A stretch of DNA of 64,000 nucleotides, taken from Gammaproteobacteria bacterium (GTDB lineage Bacteria; Pseudomonadota; Gammaproteobacteria; SZUA-152). The notes beneath the pieces are model-generated. The model was not told where the DNA came from and made no database searches. It was given only the letters and a program-made list of their open reading frames with translations. This document shows, in pieces, positions 31,064 through 42,691 of this stretch (positions are counted from its first letter, which is position 1; every line of letters starts with the position of its first letter). Position numbers and translations under genes: made by a program. The stretch lies in the NCBI GenBank assembly GCA_032250735.1, contig JAVVEP010000002.1, positions 189,293 through 253,292 of the forward strand. The letters are read 5' to 3'.

Positions 31064-31220
31064 TCGGATTGCCGAACATTTCGGAGTTCACCTTGCAACG
31101 ATCGGACGGATTGTTCGGGTGAGGATATTACAATACGAAACTAATCCCGTCCCCCTGACCTCTCTTCCTCTAACCCCGTTTCCTCTAACCCGTTTCCAAC
31201 TGGACCCCATTCCCAAATGA
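31064..31220 (+). pseudogene. 3' remnant of a transposase-like gene
   Basis: Immediately after the tpsA stop, another frame reads RIAEHFGVHLATIGRIVR, then LQYETNPVPL, and ends LDPIPK before a stop at 31218-31220. The first part resembles the C-terminal helix-turn-helix of REP-associated (Y1) transposases. There is no upstream domain and no start, so this is a decayed 3' end. The downstream bases include short pyrimidine-rich repeats of TCCTCTAACCC. Identification is from memory of the motif and is uncertain. Confidence 0.45.
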
Positions 31221-31281
31221 AATCATTTTTTGTAAAAAGCATAAAGGTTTGCCAAACATCTTTTATGTGTAAATCTCCATT

Positions 31282-34200
31282 ATGCTAAACCCACCCAGCC
31301 CAGCCCTATCTTCCCGCGCTGTGAATAAAGCGTTACGGGCATCCGAAAGTCGCTATCGTCGTCTATTCGAAACGGCTCAAAACGGAATCCTGCTTCTCAA
31401 CGCTGAAACTGCACAGGTCGAAGACCTCAATCTCTACTTGATCGAACTTCTTGGCTACTCGCATGCAGAGTCCCTGGGGAAAAAGCTATGGGAGATGGGC
31501 CCGTTTTCGGAAAGTGCCGAGTTCAGGGAAATGTTTTCGGAGCTGCAAACGAATGGACATGTCCGATACGAAGACCTTCCACTCAAAACCAGATCCGGTG
31601 CTAGAATGCAGGTCGAATTCGTAGGCAATATTTACGACTGCGAAGGCGTCAAGGTCGTTCAGTGCAACATTCACGATATAACCGAACGCAAGGCAGCCGA
31701 AGCAAAATTCCAGCGTCAAAAGCAACTCTATGCTGCACTGAGCCAGTGTAACCATGCCATTGTGCACTGCGACAACGAGGAAGAGTTGTTCCTGCAGATC
31801 TGCCGCGTAGCGGTGCAATTCGGCGGCATGAAAATGGCCTGGATCGGTTTGGCCGACAATAAGACTCTCAAGGTTAGGCCAGCGGCCAGTTTTGGCGATC
31901 ACACCGAATACCTGAAAGACATCCATGTCTCTGTGGATGCCGATAGCCCGTTTGGACGAGGCCCGATTGGCACGGCAATTCGCGACAACCGTTTGTACTG
32001 GTGTCAGGATTTCCTGGCTGACCCGGCAACCGTTCCCTGGCGTGAGCGCGCCTTGTCCGCTGGCCTGGCCGCAGCCGCCGCGTTGCCGCTGCACAGGGAA
32101 GGCGTTGCCATCGGCACTTTTACCCTGTATTCCGCAGAGCCCAACGCCTTCGACGAAGAGGCGAGAAACCTGCTGATGGAAATGGCGACGGATATCAGCT
32201 TTGCGCTCGACAAATTCGCCCGCGAATCTCAGTACAAGCGAGAGAAAAAGGAAATGGCATTCAAGAGCATGATGCTCCAGACTCAGCTGGAGACTTCGCT
32301 TGATGCCATTCTCGTGGTCGGCAAGAATGAGCAAATCATCTCCTACAATCAACAGTTCATCGTTCTGTGGAAACTGTCCCCACTGCTTGTGAGTGAGGGT
32401 CTGAATACTCCTGTGCTTCAGTCAGTTGTTGACCAAATAAAAAATCCGGAAGAATTTGCCGTTCGTATCCGATATTTGTACGAGCACCGCGAGGAAAAGA
32501 GTCACGAGGAGATATCGCTAAAAGATGGGAGAATAATCGATCGGTATTCGGCTCCAGTCACTGGCACAGACGGCAAGTATTACGGACGCGCCTGGTATTT
32601 CCGTGACATCACCGAACGCAAAAAGTCCAGTCAGAGGTTCAGGGATCTACTGGAATCTGCGCCTGATGCAATGGTCATTGTCGACCACAACGCCGAAATA
32701 GTGCTGGTCAACTCACAGGCCGTTAATCTGTTTGGCTGGACAAGAGAGGAACTGCTGGAGCACAAGATCGAAATACTCGTACCTGAAAGCAACCGCGGCG
32801 CTCACCGGGTATCCCTGAACGGTTTTTTCACCCAACCGAGTGCACGAACAATGGGCGCGGGACGGGAACTGTTTGGCCTGCACAAGGACGGCACCGAATT
32901 CCCGGTAGAAATCAGCCTAAGCCCACTGGAGACAGACGAAGTCCCCGTGGTGATATTCACCATTCGCGACATTACTGAGCGCAAGCGGGCGGACATTGCG
33001 CTGCGCAAGAGCGAAGAACGATTCAAGACCATGTTTCAGCAGGCGCCGTTGGGAATTTCCGTGATCGATTCAATCTCGGGACATATCTACGAAACCAACC
33101 AACGCTTTGCCGAGATTGCCGGCAGGTCAATGGAAGAGTTGGCGAATATTGACTGGTTGCAAATCACTCACCCCGACGATATGCAGGTGGACCTGGATAA
33201 TATGGCGTTGTTGACTTCCGGGAAGCTAAACAGATTCCAGATGGAAAAGCGTTATCTTCGCCCCGATGGCTCAGACGTCTGGATCGACATGACGGTCAGC
33301 CCGTTGAAGGTCGAAAATAGAACCCGTCCACACCACCTCTGCATGATCCAGGATATTACAGAACGCAAGGCAGTGGAGAGCAGGGTCGCATACCTCAACC
33401 GCGTATATGCAATGCTGGGCAGTATCAATACGCTAATCGTGCGTGTGCACAGCCACGATGAACTGTTTAATGAGGCGTGCCGGGTCGCGGTGGAGATAGG
33501 TGGGTTTCGCATGGCCATGATAGCCACGGTGGATGCGAGCCCGATGACGATTGTCCCGCGGGCCACGGCAGGTAAGGACGAAGCGCTCCTTGGCGACATA
33601 AAAAACATCTTGTCGTCTCCTGAGCGTGCATCAGCCACCATGGTTTCACGGGCGATAAGAGAGAAAAGAATCATTGTCTCCAATGACTCGCAAAGCGATC
33701 CCCAGGTGTTATTCGATACGAAATATGCCGAAAACGGTGTTCACTCAATCATCATTTTGCCCTTGATCGTTTCAGATGAAGCCATTGGCACGCTCGCGCT
33801 ATACGCGAACGAGAAAAATTTCTTTCATGAAGAAGAGGTGAAACTGCTGACTGATCTGGCCGGCGATATTTCCTATGCCATGGCCTATTTGAAGGCTGAG
33901 GCGGCGCTGCGTAACCTCAACGAAGAACTGGAAGAAAAGGTAGCGACACGCACCGCCGATCTGGAACAGGCACGGCTCGCGGCCGATCAGGCCAACCAGG
34001 CCAAGTCACGCTTTCTTGCCACCATGAGCCACGAGATACGTACTCCAATGAACGGTGTGATCGGCATGGCCGACGTGCTGCAGCAGACCAGTCTTAATGA
34101 CCAGCAGATGGAGATGGTCGACCTTATCCACGAATCGGCACATTCGCTATTGTCGGTCATCGACGACATTCTCGATTTTTCCAAGATCGAGGCCGGGCGG

Positions 34201-37191
34201 ATGGATATCGAACAGGTACCCATCTCGTTGGCCGACGTGATGGAAAAGGCCTGTAGTATGCTGGATGAACTGGCCATTAACAAAAACGTGGTGCTCACTG
34301 TGTTCGTCGATCCCACGATTCCTGAAATGGTCATGGGCGACGATCTACGGTTACGTCAGGTGCTGCTGAATCTTGTTGGCAACGCCATCAAGTTTTCGGG
34401 TAGCCGCCGGCAAGCGGGCAGGGTGTCGGTTCGCGCCGTGCAAATCGAGCGTTCCCAGAAGCAGGCGGTCGTGGAAATCCATGTTGAAGACAATGGCATC
34501 GGAATGGATGAAGCGACGCAACAGCGGATGTTCACTGCATTCACCCAGGCCGACACGTCGACTACCCGGCGCTTCGGTGGCACTGGGATGGGGCTGGTTA
34601 TTTCGCGTCATCTGGTCGAACTGATGGGCGGCCATTTAATGGTGCAAAGCACGCTTGGGCAGAGCTCGACGTTCACCGTGCATCTGAATTTCCCTCTGCA
34701 GCAACACCAAGGGGTAATCGTCAAGTCTATATCGGAAGTGGCGGGACTCTCCTGTCTCGTGGTAGGCATCACGGGCGGCCTGGCCGAAGACATTGCTGCG
34801 TATCTGACGCACGGTGAGGCGCGTGTCGCGCGGGCAGACGACCTGGCGGCGGCACGTACCCTGATGCACAGTTTGCCGCCAGGGCTCTGGAGCTGGATCA
34901 TCGATGCTGTCGATATTCCGCTAGCGCTAAATAATTTCCACATCCTTGCCAGCAATCTGCCGAACCAGGAAATACGCATTATTGCCATTGGGCGCGGATC
35001 GCGAAGGGAGCCGCGTGTGAACGATATCGATGTGGTATTGCTGGATGGGAACGTACTGACGCGTCACCGACTCTTTAAAGCGGTTGCTATTTCCGCAGGA
35101 CGAATACCCGCCGAACAACAAACGCCGCACTCGGACAAGAGCGAGAGGGTATTCAAACCGCCATCTCGCGACGAGGCCCTGCGCAATGGTCGGCTAATTC
35201 TGGTTGCCGAGGACAACGAGACCAACCAGAAGGTGATCCTGTGGCAGCTTGGACTGCTCGGATTTGCTGCCGATGTGGCCGACAATGGTCGTCTGGCACT
35301 GGAACACTGGCAAAGCGGCGACTACGCGTTGCTGCTCACTGATTTGCATATGCCGGAGATGGATGGTTATGCATTGACTGCCGGGATTCGTGCACAGGAG
35401 CAGGGTTCTCGACACATCCCGATCGTGGCGCTGACTGCCAACGCGCTCAGATACGAGGCTGATCGCTGCCGGGCAGCCGGCATGGACGATTATCTAAGCA
35501 AGCCGTTGCAACTGGAAGATCTTAGACAAATCCTGCTAACGTGGTTGCCGACCTCTATACCCAGTCTGGATACCTACAATGTAATCCCGCGAATCGCCGC
35601 CACTCGGGCGGTAGATGTGAGTGTGCTCGAGGGTCTGGTCGGTAATGACCCTGTAGTGATAGACAGGTTCCTGAATGACTTTCGGTCCAGTGCAACAAAC
35701 ATAGCGGCCGAATTAAAAACGGCTTGCGCCGATCATCAGCCGGTGCAGGCAGGAGAGCTGGCGCATAAACTCAAGTCTTCGGCGCGCACCGTGGGCGCCC
35801 TTGCGCTGGGGGAATTGTGCGAAGAGATGGAGACTGCGGGTAAAGCGGGCAGCAATGAAACGCTGGCATTGCAATTGCCGAAGTTTGAGCGCGAATTCGA
35901 TGCGGTTATCATCTTTATCGAGTCCTTACAGGGGCAGGGTGCAGACACCGACAACGATATATATGAAGCCGTACAAATGAACAAATCAACAATCCGGATC
36001 CTGGTACTGGACGATGAGTCATTCACGCTCATATTGCTCGCCAACATGCTGGACGGATTGGGCTTCACCTCGGTGACGACTTGCGACAATGGATCTGAAG
36101 CTCTGCAATGGGTCAGCGCCAGTGCCAACCCACACAATTTGATTCTGCTGGATTTGCAAATGCCAGAGATGGATGGAATCGAATTCGTCCGTAAGCTGGT
36201 CGAGCATAACTACAGCGGAAATCTCATTCTGGTCAGTGGCGAAGACGAACGTGTGCTGCAAATGGCAGAGAAACTGATTCAGGCACACCGCATCACGGTG
36301 CTGGGTCATCTGAAAAAACCCGTTTCAGTGGCTCATTTAACCATGCTGATGAATAAGACGATGCACATGCAAAATGCGCCGCCATCGACAAGGCAGGCTT
36401 ATGGCGTAGACGAACTGCGCACCGCCATCGCCAATGGTGAACTGGTTAATTACTACCAGCCCAAAGTTTCCGTCAGCACCGGCGCGGTCGTCGGTATGGA
36501 AACCCTGGTGCGCTGGCGTCATCCGGTGGACGGGATGGTATTCCCTGACCAGTTCATTGGCATCGCCGAAGAGCATGGTTTGATTGATGATTTGACGCGT
36601 GTGGTGCTGATCGGTGCATTGTCCCAAAGCAAGGCCTGGCAGCAGGCTGGGCTGAGGCTGCGGATGGCGGTTAACGTATCGATGGACAATCTTAGCTCGG
36701 TGGCTTTTGTGGATTTCGTCGCAGATGCAGCCAATGCAGCGGGGGTGACACCGCAGGATATCGTTCTGGAAGTAACGGAAAGCCGGCTCATGCTGGACCA
36801 GCGCGCGCCGCTTGAGGTCCTGACCCGATTGCGCCTGAAACGCTTTCGCCTTTCAATCGATGATTTTGGCACGGGCCATTCTTCGTTTACCCAGTTACGC
36901 GACATTCCTTTTGATGAGCTCAAGATCGACAAAAGCTTTGTTCGCGGCGCATGGCATGATGACACCGCTCGCGCGATCTTTGACGCCAGCCTGAGTCTGG
37001 GCAAGCAACTCGGAATGGAAGTGGTCGCCGAAGGCGTGGAAGATCGCAATGACTGGGACATGGTGCGGCGTACGAAATGCGATATAGCCCAGGGGTATTT
37101 CATTGCAAAGCCAATGCCTGCCGGTGATTTGCCAGCCTGGATCGAGTCGTGGAACGAACGCATGCAACATTTACAGGCGGATTTATTATGA
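31282..37191 (+). CDS. Multidomain PAS/GAF hybrid histidine kinase with HPt, receivers and C-terminal EAL
   Basis: 1969 residues. Domains with rough positions: PAS 22-135, GAF 150-312, PAS 335-445, PAS 452-570, PAS 577-698, GAF 707-870, coiled coil 870-905, HisKA 907-975 (His 917 in [11 protein letters not shown]), HATPase 1022-1145 (DNGIG, GGTGMGL). Then come a degenerate receiver 1153-1265, receiver 1304-1420 (Asp 1354 in [10 protein letters not shown]), HPt 1455-1540 (His 1495 in [13 protein letters not shown]), receiver 1569-1690 (Asp 1624) and EAL 1705-1950. No membrane segment is evident, so it is probably cytoplasmic. The signature EAL reads ETL (1740-1742), while ECVTES-like [26 protein letters not shown] and VVAEGVED are kept, so c-di-GMP phosphodiesterase activity is plausible. 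An internal ATG (35977, residue 1566) begins what looks like a free-standing receiver-EAL protein. Confidence 0.9.
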   Translation: MLNPPSPALSSRAVNKALRASESRYRRLFETAQNGILLLNAETAQVEDLNLYLIELLGYSHAESLGKKLWEMGPFSESAEFREMFSELQTNGHVRYEDLPLKTRSGARMQVEFVGNIYDCEGVKVVQCNIHDITERKAAEAKFQRQKQLYAALSQCNHAIVHCDNEEELFLQICRVAVQFGGMKMAWIGLADNKTLKVRPAASFGDHTEYLKDIHVSVDADSPFGRGPIGTAIRDNRLYWCQDFLADPATVPWRERALSAGLAAAAALPLHREGVAIGTFTLYSAEPNAFDEEARNLLMEMATDISFALDKFARESQYKREKKEMAFKSMMLQTQLETSLDAILVVGKNEQIISYNQQFIVLWKLSPLLVSEGLNTPVLQSVVDQIKNPEEFAVRIRYLYEHREEKSHEEISLKDGRIIDRYSAPVTGTDGKYYGRAWYFRDITERKKSSQRFRDLLESAPDAMVIVDHNAEIVLVNSQAVNLFGWTREELLEHKIEILVPESNRGAHRVSLNGFFTQPSARTMGAGRELFGLHKDGTEFPVEISLSPLETDEVPVVIFTIRDITERKRADIALRKSEERFKTMFQQAPLGISVIDSISGHIYETNQRFAEIAGRSMEELANIDWLQITHPDDMQVDLDNMALLTSGKLNRFQMEKRYLRPDGSDVWIDMTVSPLKVENRTRPHHLCMIQDITERKAVESRVAYLNRVYAMLGSINTLIVRVHSHDELFNEACRVAVEIGGFRMAMIATVDASPMTIVPRATAGKDEALLGDIKNILSSPERASATMVSRAIREKRIIVSNDSQSDPQVLFDTKYAENGVHSIIILPLIVSDEAIGTLALYANEKNFFHEEEVKLLTDLAGDISYAMAYLKAEAALRNLNEELEEKVATRTADLEQARLAADQANQAKSRFLATMSHEIRTPMNGVIGMADVLQQTSLNDQQMEMVDLIHESAHSLLSVIDDILDFSKIEAGRMDIEQVPISLADVMEKACSMLDELAINKNVVLTVFVDPTIPEMVMGDDLRLRQVLLNLVGNAIKFSGSRRQAGRVSVRAVQIERSQKQAVVEIHVEDNGIGMDEATQQRMFTAFTQADTSTTRRFGGTGMGLVISRHLVELMGGHLMVQSTLGQSSTFTVHLNFPLQQHQGVIVKSISEVAGLSCLVVGITGGLAEDIAAYLTHGEARVARADDLAAARTLMHSLPPGLWSWIIDAVDIPLALNNFHILASNLPNQEIRIIAIGRGSRREPRVNDIDVVLLDGNVLTRHRLFKAVAISAGRIPAEQQTPHSDKSERVFKPPSRDEALRNGRLILVAEDNETNQKVILWQLGLLGFAADVADNGRLALEHWQSGDYALLLTDLHMPEMDGYALTAGIRAQEQGSRHIPIVALTANALRYEADRCRAAGMDDYLSKPLQLEDLRQILLTWLPTSIPSLDTYNVIPRIAATRAVDVSVLEGLVGNDPVVIDRFLNDFRSSATNIAAELKTACADHQPVQAGELAHKLKSSARTVGALALGELCEEMETAGKAGSNETLALQLPKFEREFDAVIIFIESLQGQGADTDNDIYEAVQMNKSTIRILVLDDESFTLILLANMLDGLGFTSVTTCDNGSEALQWVSASANPHNLILLDLQMPEMDGIEFVRKLVEHNYSGNLILVSGEDERVLQMAEKLIQAHRITVLGHLKKPVSVAHLTMLMNKTMHMQNAPPSTRQAYGVDELRTAIANGELVNYYQPKVSVSTGAVVGMETLVRWRHPVDGMVFPDQFIGIAEEHGLIDDLTRVVLIGALSQSKAWQQAGLRLRMAVNVSMDNLSSVAFVDFVADAANAAGVTPQDIVLEVTESRLMLDQRAPLEVLTRLRLKRFRLSIDDFGTGHSSFTQLRDIPFDELKIDKSFVRGAWHDDTARAIFDASLSLGKQLGMEVVAEGVEDRNDWDMVRRTKCDIAQGYFIAKPMPAGDLPAWIESWNERMQHLQADLL

Positions 37192-38381
37192 ACGCTGAGC
37201 CCGCTGCACTCATCAAGCCAGCCGAAGCCCGAGCCATGATACTTGTTGTATCGGACATTCTTAGTGATGCGGCGTTGGTAAAAAAGCTGCTCACTCAGGA
37301 ATTTGAACAGGTCTTCCTTTCCACCAATCCTGATCTGGCAGTGAAAGATTTTGAGAGCAACGCCCCGGACGTGCTGGTGCTCGCGTTCAATACTCTGGCA
37401 AAGGCCGAGCGCTATTACCTCGGGCTTTATCGTATAAGCGGCAATATTCATCTACAGCCGCATCGTACAGTCGTACTGTGCAACAAGGATGAAGTCAGTC
37501 AGGCTTATCAGGCGTGTCGAAAACAATACTTCGATGATTACATCCTGTTCTGGCCGATTACATACGATGCGCCACGCATACTGATGTCAGTGCATCATTC
37601 GCTACGCGATTTGACTGCAATCAGTGAAGGCGGCCCGTCGGCGGCAGAATTTGCCGCCCAGGCACGTCGCCTGACTGAGTTGGGACACATGCTGGATCAA
37701 CATGTTGTGCAAGGCAGTCAGAGAATTGAAGGAGCCAGTCGCGCCATGGCACAGGCGGAGCAGGATATCGACGCGGCCTTGGATGGATTTTCCAACAAAC
37801 TCGCGCAAGGCAATCTACCTGGCGTATCCAGAATCAGCGATATCTCCGGCCTGGAGCGGGAGATTAAACGGCTCAAGCAGGAGGAGGTCGGACAACGCTT
37901 TCGTAAAATCGCCGAATCTGTACAGCCCATGAAGCAATGGACCGACGATTTCAGGAAAGGGATTGAGCCTCACATTGAATCAGCGCGCACATTGAGTGCC
38001 ATGGCAGACGCCATTCGGCCAATGATTTTAATAGTGGATGACGATGATTTTCAGAGCAATATCGTGAGCACACTGCTTGCCGCAGAGAATTATCGCCTGG
38101 TATTTGCCGGCGGCGGCGTTGAGGCATTGAATATCTTACGCAAGATGCAACCCGACTTGATCCTTATGGACATCATGATGCCGGATCTGGATGGTATAGA
38201 AACAACGCGTCGTCTCAAGGCCATGCCGCAATACACACATGTGCCGGTGATCATGTTAACGGGAAAAAACGAGGAAGCTGCCGTGCACGACAGCATAAAA
38301 TCCGGCGCTGTCGATTACATCGTCAAGCCATTTGACCGTGACACGTTGTTGGGGAAGGTTGCCCATGCGTTGCACCCGTAG
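37188..38381 (+). CDS. Response regulator with two receiver domains and a coiled coil
   Basis: About 397 residues from the ATG that overlaps the kinase stop as ATGA. The N-terminal receiver-like domain (residues 14-130) has [18 protein letters not shown] but VLVLAFNTL where the phosphate-accepting Asp should be, so it is probably inactive. Residues 150-270 are helical, with heptad-like stretches ([32 protein letters not shown]). The C-terminal receiver has VDDDD, the acceptor Asp 328 in [12 protein letters not shown], and MLTGKN, and looks functional. There is no output domain. The overlap with the kinase gene suggests it is the partner of that kinase. The open frame runs 13 codons further upstream, inside the kinase gene. 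Confidence 0.88.
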   Translation: MNAEPAALIKPAEARAMILVVSDILSDAALVKKLLTQEFEQVFLSTNPDLAVKDFESNAPDVLVLAFNTLAKAERYYLGLYRISGNIHLQPHRTVVLCNKDEVSQAYQACRKQYFDDYILFWPITYDAPRILMSVHHSLRDLTAISEGGPSAAEFAAQARRLTELGHMLDQHVVQGSQRIEGASRAMAQAEQDIDAALDGFSNKLAQGNLPGVSRISDISGLEREIKRLKQEEVGQRFRKIAESVQPMKQWTDDFRKGIEPHIESARTLSAMADAIRPMILIVDDDDFQSNIVSTLLAAENYRLVFAGGGVEALNILRKMQPDLILMDIMMPDLDGIETTRRLKAMPQYTHVPVIMLTGKNEEAAVHDSIKSGAVDYIVKPFDRDTLLGKVAHALHP

Positions 38382-38464
38382 TGCCTTCTCCAGGCGGTAT
38401 GGGCTTCGGGTAGTCAACTATGTGTGAGAGGACGCCATCAAGCAGAAGCTGATTATCAATAATG

Positions 38465-38515
38465 GGCGCGGTCATCGCGCCACATATCTGGCGCGATTTA
38501 TTTATTGCGCCAGAT
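38465..38515. repeat. Two adjacent inverted repeats sharing GGCGCG
   Basis: GGCGCG and CGCGCC flank GTCAT at 38465-38481. ATCTGGCGC and GCGCCAGAT flank a 12-base AT-rich loop at 38486-38515. Both stems are perfect. No T run follows on either strand, so a terminator is doubtful; an operator or an element end is possible. Confidence 0.6.
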
Positions 38516-38596
38516 AAAGTCATAATCAGGCCATGCCCTTACAAATTTCACCTCATGAACTGAGTGCTGTCACCGATGCCGTGTGCCCCATACACT

Positions 38597-38624
38597 ATTT
38601 AACATAATATACATTATGCGTAGT
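38597..38624 (-). other. dif: dif site for XerC/XerD chromosome dimer resolution
   Basis: Read on the minus strand, the XerC arm is ACTACGCATAA, the six-base centre is TGTATA and the XerD arm is TTATGTTAAAT. The centre and XerD arm are identical to the E. coli dif site. The XerC arm differs from E. coli GGTGCGCATAA only in its outer four bases, where the family varies. XerC/D with FtsK resolve chromosome dimers at such a site in the terminus. It could also be a duplicate copy made by an element that integrates at dif. Only one copy was found in the window. Confidence 0.9.
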
Positions 38625-38694
38625 CAATGATGGGGTGTCAGAGTATATACGGAGTTGGCTATCGAATGGCGCTTCTGGAATAGACCTACCTGGC

Positions 38695-39126
38695 CTATAG
38701 TGTTTCTGAAGGTCTTATCGTCGCTTCCGTGCCCAGGGCCTCAATAAGCGCACAGTGAATGTCGCCTCTATCCGCCACTTCGCATTGGGAAAGCAGGTCT
38801 AGCAAAGCGGCATGCATGGATTGAAGGTCTCGCAGGCGTTCTTCGATTTTCTCCACTTTCAACCGCGCCAATTGTTGCACCTCCTGGCAATGACCATCGC
38901 CAAGCTCCAGCAACTCGCCAATCTCTTTGAGGGTGAAACCGAGCTGCTGCGCGCGCCGGATAAAAAGCACGCGCGCGATATCGGCAACCGGATATTGTCG
39001 GAAACCTTGTGCGGGTTTCGGCGGTTCCTGGATCAAGCACAGGCGTTGATAGTAACGGATGGTCTCGATGTTGACGCCCGATCGGTCGGCCAGTTTGCCG
39101 ATGGTAAGTGATTTTGCTGAATCCAT
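38695..39126 (-). CDS. merR: Mercury-responsive regulator MerR
   Basis: 143-residue MerR-family activator/repressor. The N-terminal winged helix begins SLTIGKLADRSGVNIETIRYYQ. The three Hg(II) ligands of MerR are in place at Cys 80 (DGHCQEV), Cys 115 (LLSQCEVA) and Cys 125 (GDIHCALIEALG), close to positions 82, 117 and 126 of the Tn501 protein. It should act on the promoter before merT. Unusually it is the last gene of the mer operon and in the same direction, 15 bases after merA, rather than divergent. It ends about 70 bases from the dif site. Confidence 0.93.
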   Translation of the reverse strand: MDSAKSLTIGKLADRSGVNIETIRYYQRLCLIQEPPKPAQGFRQYPVADIARVLFIRRAQQLGFTLKEIGELLELGDGHCQEVQQLARLKVEKIEERLRDLQSMHAALLDLLSQCEVADRGDIHCALIEALGTEATIRPSETL

Positions 39127-39141
39127 GTTGTGTTTATAGCG

Positions 39142-40880
<1,739 letters not shown>

Positions 40881-40924
40881 AACGTCATTCCTCAATAGTG
40901 TTTACCGTGTTAACGAAAAATCCA

Positions 40925-41338
40925 TCAATCCAGCAGATAAGGCCCGTACCAGGGGAAACTGATCACCACCAGCACGAACACGCTCACGACCCAAAAGGTG
41001 ATGCGCTGCTTGCGCAGATTGGAGGGCCGGGCGCAAGGCGCGTCCACGGCGCAGGCCTGGGGCGTGAGATAAAGTTTGCGGAAGGCCAGGCCCAGAAATA
41101 GCAGGGTCAGGCCGATGAAAATGGGGCGTACCGATTCCAGGGCGCTGAGGTTGCCGATCCACGAGCCGCTGATACCCAGGGTCAGCAACACCAGCGGGCC
41201 GATGCAGCAGGTAGAGGCGGCAATGCCCGCGATGATGCCGCCGATCAGGGTGCCTTTGCTCAGATTCGTGGATTGGCTGGCCGGATTTTCTGCCTTTCCC
41301 GACTGCCCCGACTGCATTGAGGTCTGTGATGTATCCAT
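40925..41338 (-). CDS. merT: Mercuric transport protein MerT
   Basis: Inner-membrane Hg(II) importer, 137 residues. Three hydrophobic segments are visible. The first carries the vicinal Cys pair in AGIAASTCCIGPLVLLTLG, and a second pair lies in the cytoplasmic loop QACAVDAPCARPS. The hydrophilic N-terminus of about 28 residues (MDTSQTSMQSG onward) is longer than in Tn21 MerT. It is the first gene after the mer promoter, with CAGGAG before the ATG. Confidence 0.95.
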   Translation of the reverse strand: MDTSQTSMQSGQSGKAENPASQSTNLSKGTLIGGIIAGIAASTCCIGPLVLLTLGISGSWIGNLSALESVRPIFIGLTLLFLGLAFRKLYLTPQACAVDAPCARPSNLRKQRITFWVVSVFVLVVISFPWYGPYLLD

Positions 41339-41367
41339 TACCCGCTCCTGTTGATTACGATAAGGGA

Positions 41368-41399
41368 ATTCTAGGCTCCGTACCTAACAACGGAGTCAA
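41368..41399 (-). promoter_or_regulatory. MerR-type promoter and operator of merT-merP-merA-merR
   Basis: On the minus strand, TTGACT (-35) and TAGAAT (-10) are 20 bases apart, longer than the usual 17, as in promoters that MerR proteins untwist. Between them CTCCGT and ACGGAG form a perfect six-base dyad with an eight-base centre, like known mer operators. Confidence 0.85.
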
Positions 41400-41459
41400 G
41401 TAGAAAATCGATTTTTTTTACCTGCTCACTTTTATTTGAAAAATTCCATCAAAAAGCGC

Positions 41460-41490
41460 TTGACATGGAGTCAACTCCAGAGTTTAGGCT
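41460..41490 (+). promoter_or_regulatory. Second MerR-family promoter, rightward
   Basis: TTGACA and TAGGCT are separated by 19 bases. The spacer contains TGGAGTCAACTCCA, a near-perfect palindrome resembling operators of ZntR/PbrR/CadR-type regulators rather than the mer operator next to it. It faces the operon starting at 41531, whose fifth gene encodes a MerR-family regulator. Confidence 0.8.
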
Positions 41491-41530
41491 CTACCCCAAT
41501 ATCCATGAATCCATAACAGGAGCAAATAAA

Positions 41531-42364
41531 ATGAAGCATTTTTCGTGGCCGGCCCTGCCTGGCGCGATAACGGTGGTACTGCTCGCGTTTGGCAGCAATG
41601 CCGCTCTGGCCCACGACCCCATCTTCGGCATCGGCCCCCATGTGCTGTACAAGGGCGGGGTTGAAACCTCCGTCCACCTGCACCGGGAAAAGGCCGGCGA
41701 GGAAACGGAAAACGAACTGGCCCTGGAACTGGTCTACGGCCTCACCGGGGACTGGGCGGCGGGCATCGAACTGCCCTACGCCAGCAAAGAGGAAAATGCG
41801 GAATCCTCCAATGGCCCCGCGGACATCAAGCTGTTCACCAAATACCGCTTCTGGCGCGAGGATTCCTTAGGGCTTCAGGAATCGGCCGCCGTGCTGCTGG
41901 CGGTGAATATGGACAACGGTGACGAAACCCAAAGCCCGCCCCTGGGCAACGGCGCCACGGATGTCCTTGCCGGACTCACTTACGGCTATGAGGGCCTCCA
42001 GTGGTACCGCTGGGCAGCCGCCCGCTACCTGCGCCCCGGCGAGAACGAAGCTGGTTTGCGGATGGGCGAAAAATGGTTCATTGACTTCGTCGGCGGCTGG
42101 CGCCCCACGCCGCCGGAATACCGCAGGCCGGACACGGTCTGGCTGCTGGAACTCAATGGCGAGTTCGCTGAGAAAGCCACGTTGAATGGCAGCGACCTCG
42201 CCAACAGTGGCGGCACGCAGTTGTTCCTCTCCCCCGGCATCTTCTGGACCACCCGCAATTTCGCCATCAAGGCCGGCGTGCAGATACCCATTGCCAGTGA
42301 TCTGAATGGCACGCAGGACAAAACCGACTACCGCGCCAGCGCCAGCTTCGAATGGCACTTTTAA
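41531..42364 (+). CDS. Outer-membrane beta-barrel protein of the metal operon
   Basis: About 277 residues. A signal peptide is present (MKHFSWPALPGAITVVLLAF then SNAALAHDP). The rest alternates polar and hydrophobic residues, with aromatic girdle-like ends and a terminal Phe (ASFEWHF), as in outer-membrane barrels. No precise family can be named; it resembles uncharacterised transporter-type barrels found with metal and hydrocarbon genes. The ATG at 41531 is chosen because AGGAG precedes it; the open frame extends upstream into the -35/-10 region. It is first in an operon controlled by the second MerR-type promoter. Confidence 0.75.
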   Translation: MKHFSWPALPGAITVVLLAFGSNAALAHDPIFGIGPHVLYKGGVETSVHLHREKAGEETENELALELVYGLTGDWAAGIELPYASKEENAESSNGPADIKLFTKYRFWREDSLGLQESAAVLLAVNMDNGDETQSPPLGNGATDVLAGLTYGYEGLQWYRWAAARYLRPGENEAGLRMGEKWFIDFVGGWRPTPPEYRRPDTVWLLELNGEFAEKATLNGSDLANSGGTQLFLSPGIFWTTRNFAIKAGVQIPIASDLNGTQDKTDYRASASFEWHF

Positions 42365-42394
42365 TCCATGAATTCTATTTGAGGAGCACACACC

Positions 42395-42691
42395 ATGGAG
42401 CATTTCGTTCACCTCACTGCTGTCGTCACCCTACTGTGGAGCGGCCTCGCATTCGCCGCCGGCACCCAATACGACCTGCGCGTGGACGGCCTCGCCTGCC
42501 CCTTCTGCGCCTACGGCATCGAAAAGAAGTTCACCAAAACCGAGGGCGTGGCGTCGGTGGACATCGACCTCAAAAACGGCCTGGTGATCGTGAAAACCGC
42601 CGAGGGCAAGACCTTCACCGAGGATGAATTGAAAACCCTCATCAACGACGCCGGCTTCACAATGAAGAGTATGACGGAGAAACCCTTATGA
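42395..42691 (+). CDS. Exported HMA-domain metal-binding protein
   Basis: 98 residues with a short signal peptide (VHLTAVVTLLWSGLAFAAG) and one heavy-metal-associated domain. The site reads DGLACPFCAYGIEKKF, a CPFC variant of the M-x-C-x-x-C motif. It is MerP-like in layout but clearly distinct from the MerP across the promoter. The last four bases overlap the next start (ATGA). It probably binds a soft metal ion in the periplasm; which metal is not shown by the sequence. Confidence 0.85.
   Translation: MEHFVHLTAVVTLLWSGLAFAAGTQYDLRVDGLACPFCAYGIEKKFTKTEGVASVDIDLKNGLVIVKTAEGKTFTEDELKTLINDAGFTMKSMTEKPL

Larger units (their letters stand above)
38382..38694 (+). other. Intergenic region holding the dif site
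   Basis: 313 bases between the response regulator gene and merR, which face each other. It holds two adjacent hairpins (38465-38515) and the dif site (38597-38624) with a symmetric flank. A 24-codon open frame (38533-38607) runs into dif; it has no good ribosome-binding site and is not called. Confidence 0.8.

Noticed and set aside
31264..31290. TTATGCTAAAC at 31280-31290 resembles the XerD arm of dif (9 of 11), raising the idea of a second dif copy.
   Set aside because: The 17 bases beside it show neither the central TGTATA nor the XerC arm, and it overlaps the start codon of the kinase gene, so chance similarity is likelier.
38533..38607. A 24-codon open frame (starting MPLQISPHELSAV) that runs into dif, possibly a gene truncated by integration.
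   Set aside because: No good ribosome-binding site and no recognisable family; too short to support.
41531..42364. Assignment of the barrel protein as a TolC-type or TonB-dependent metal transporter.
   Set aside because: It is too short for either family and has no TonB box, plug domain or TolC helices.
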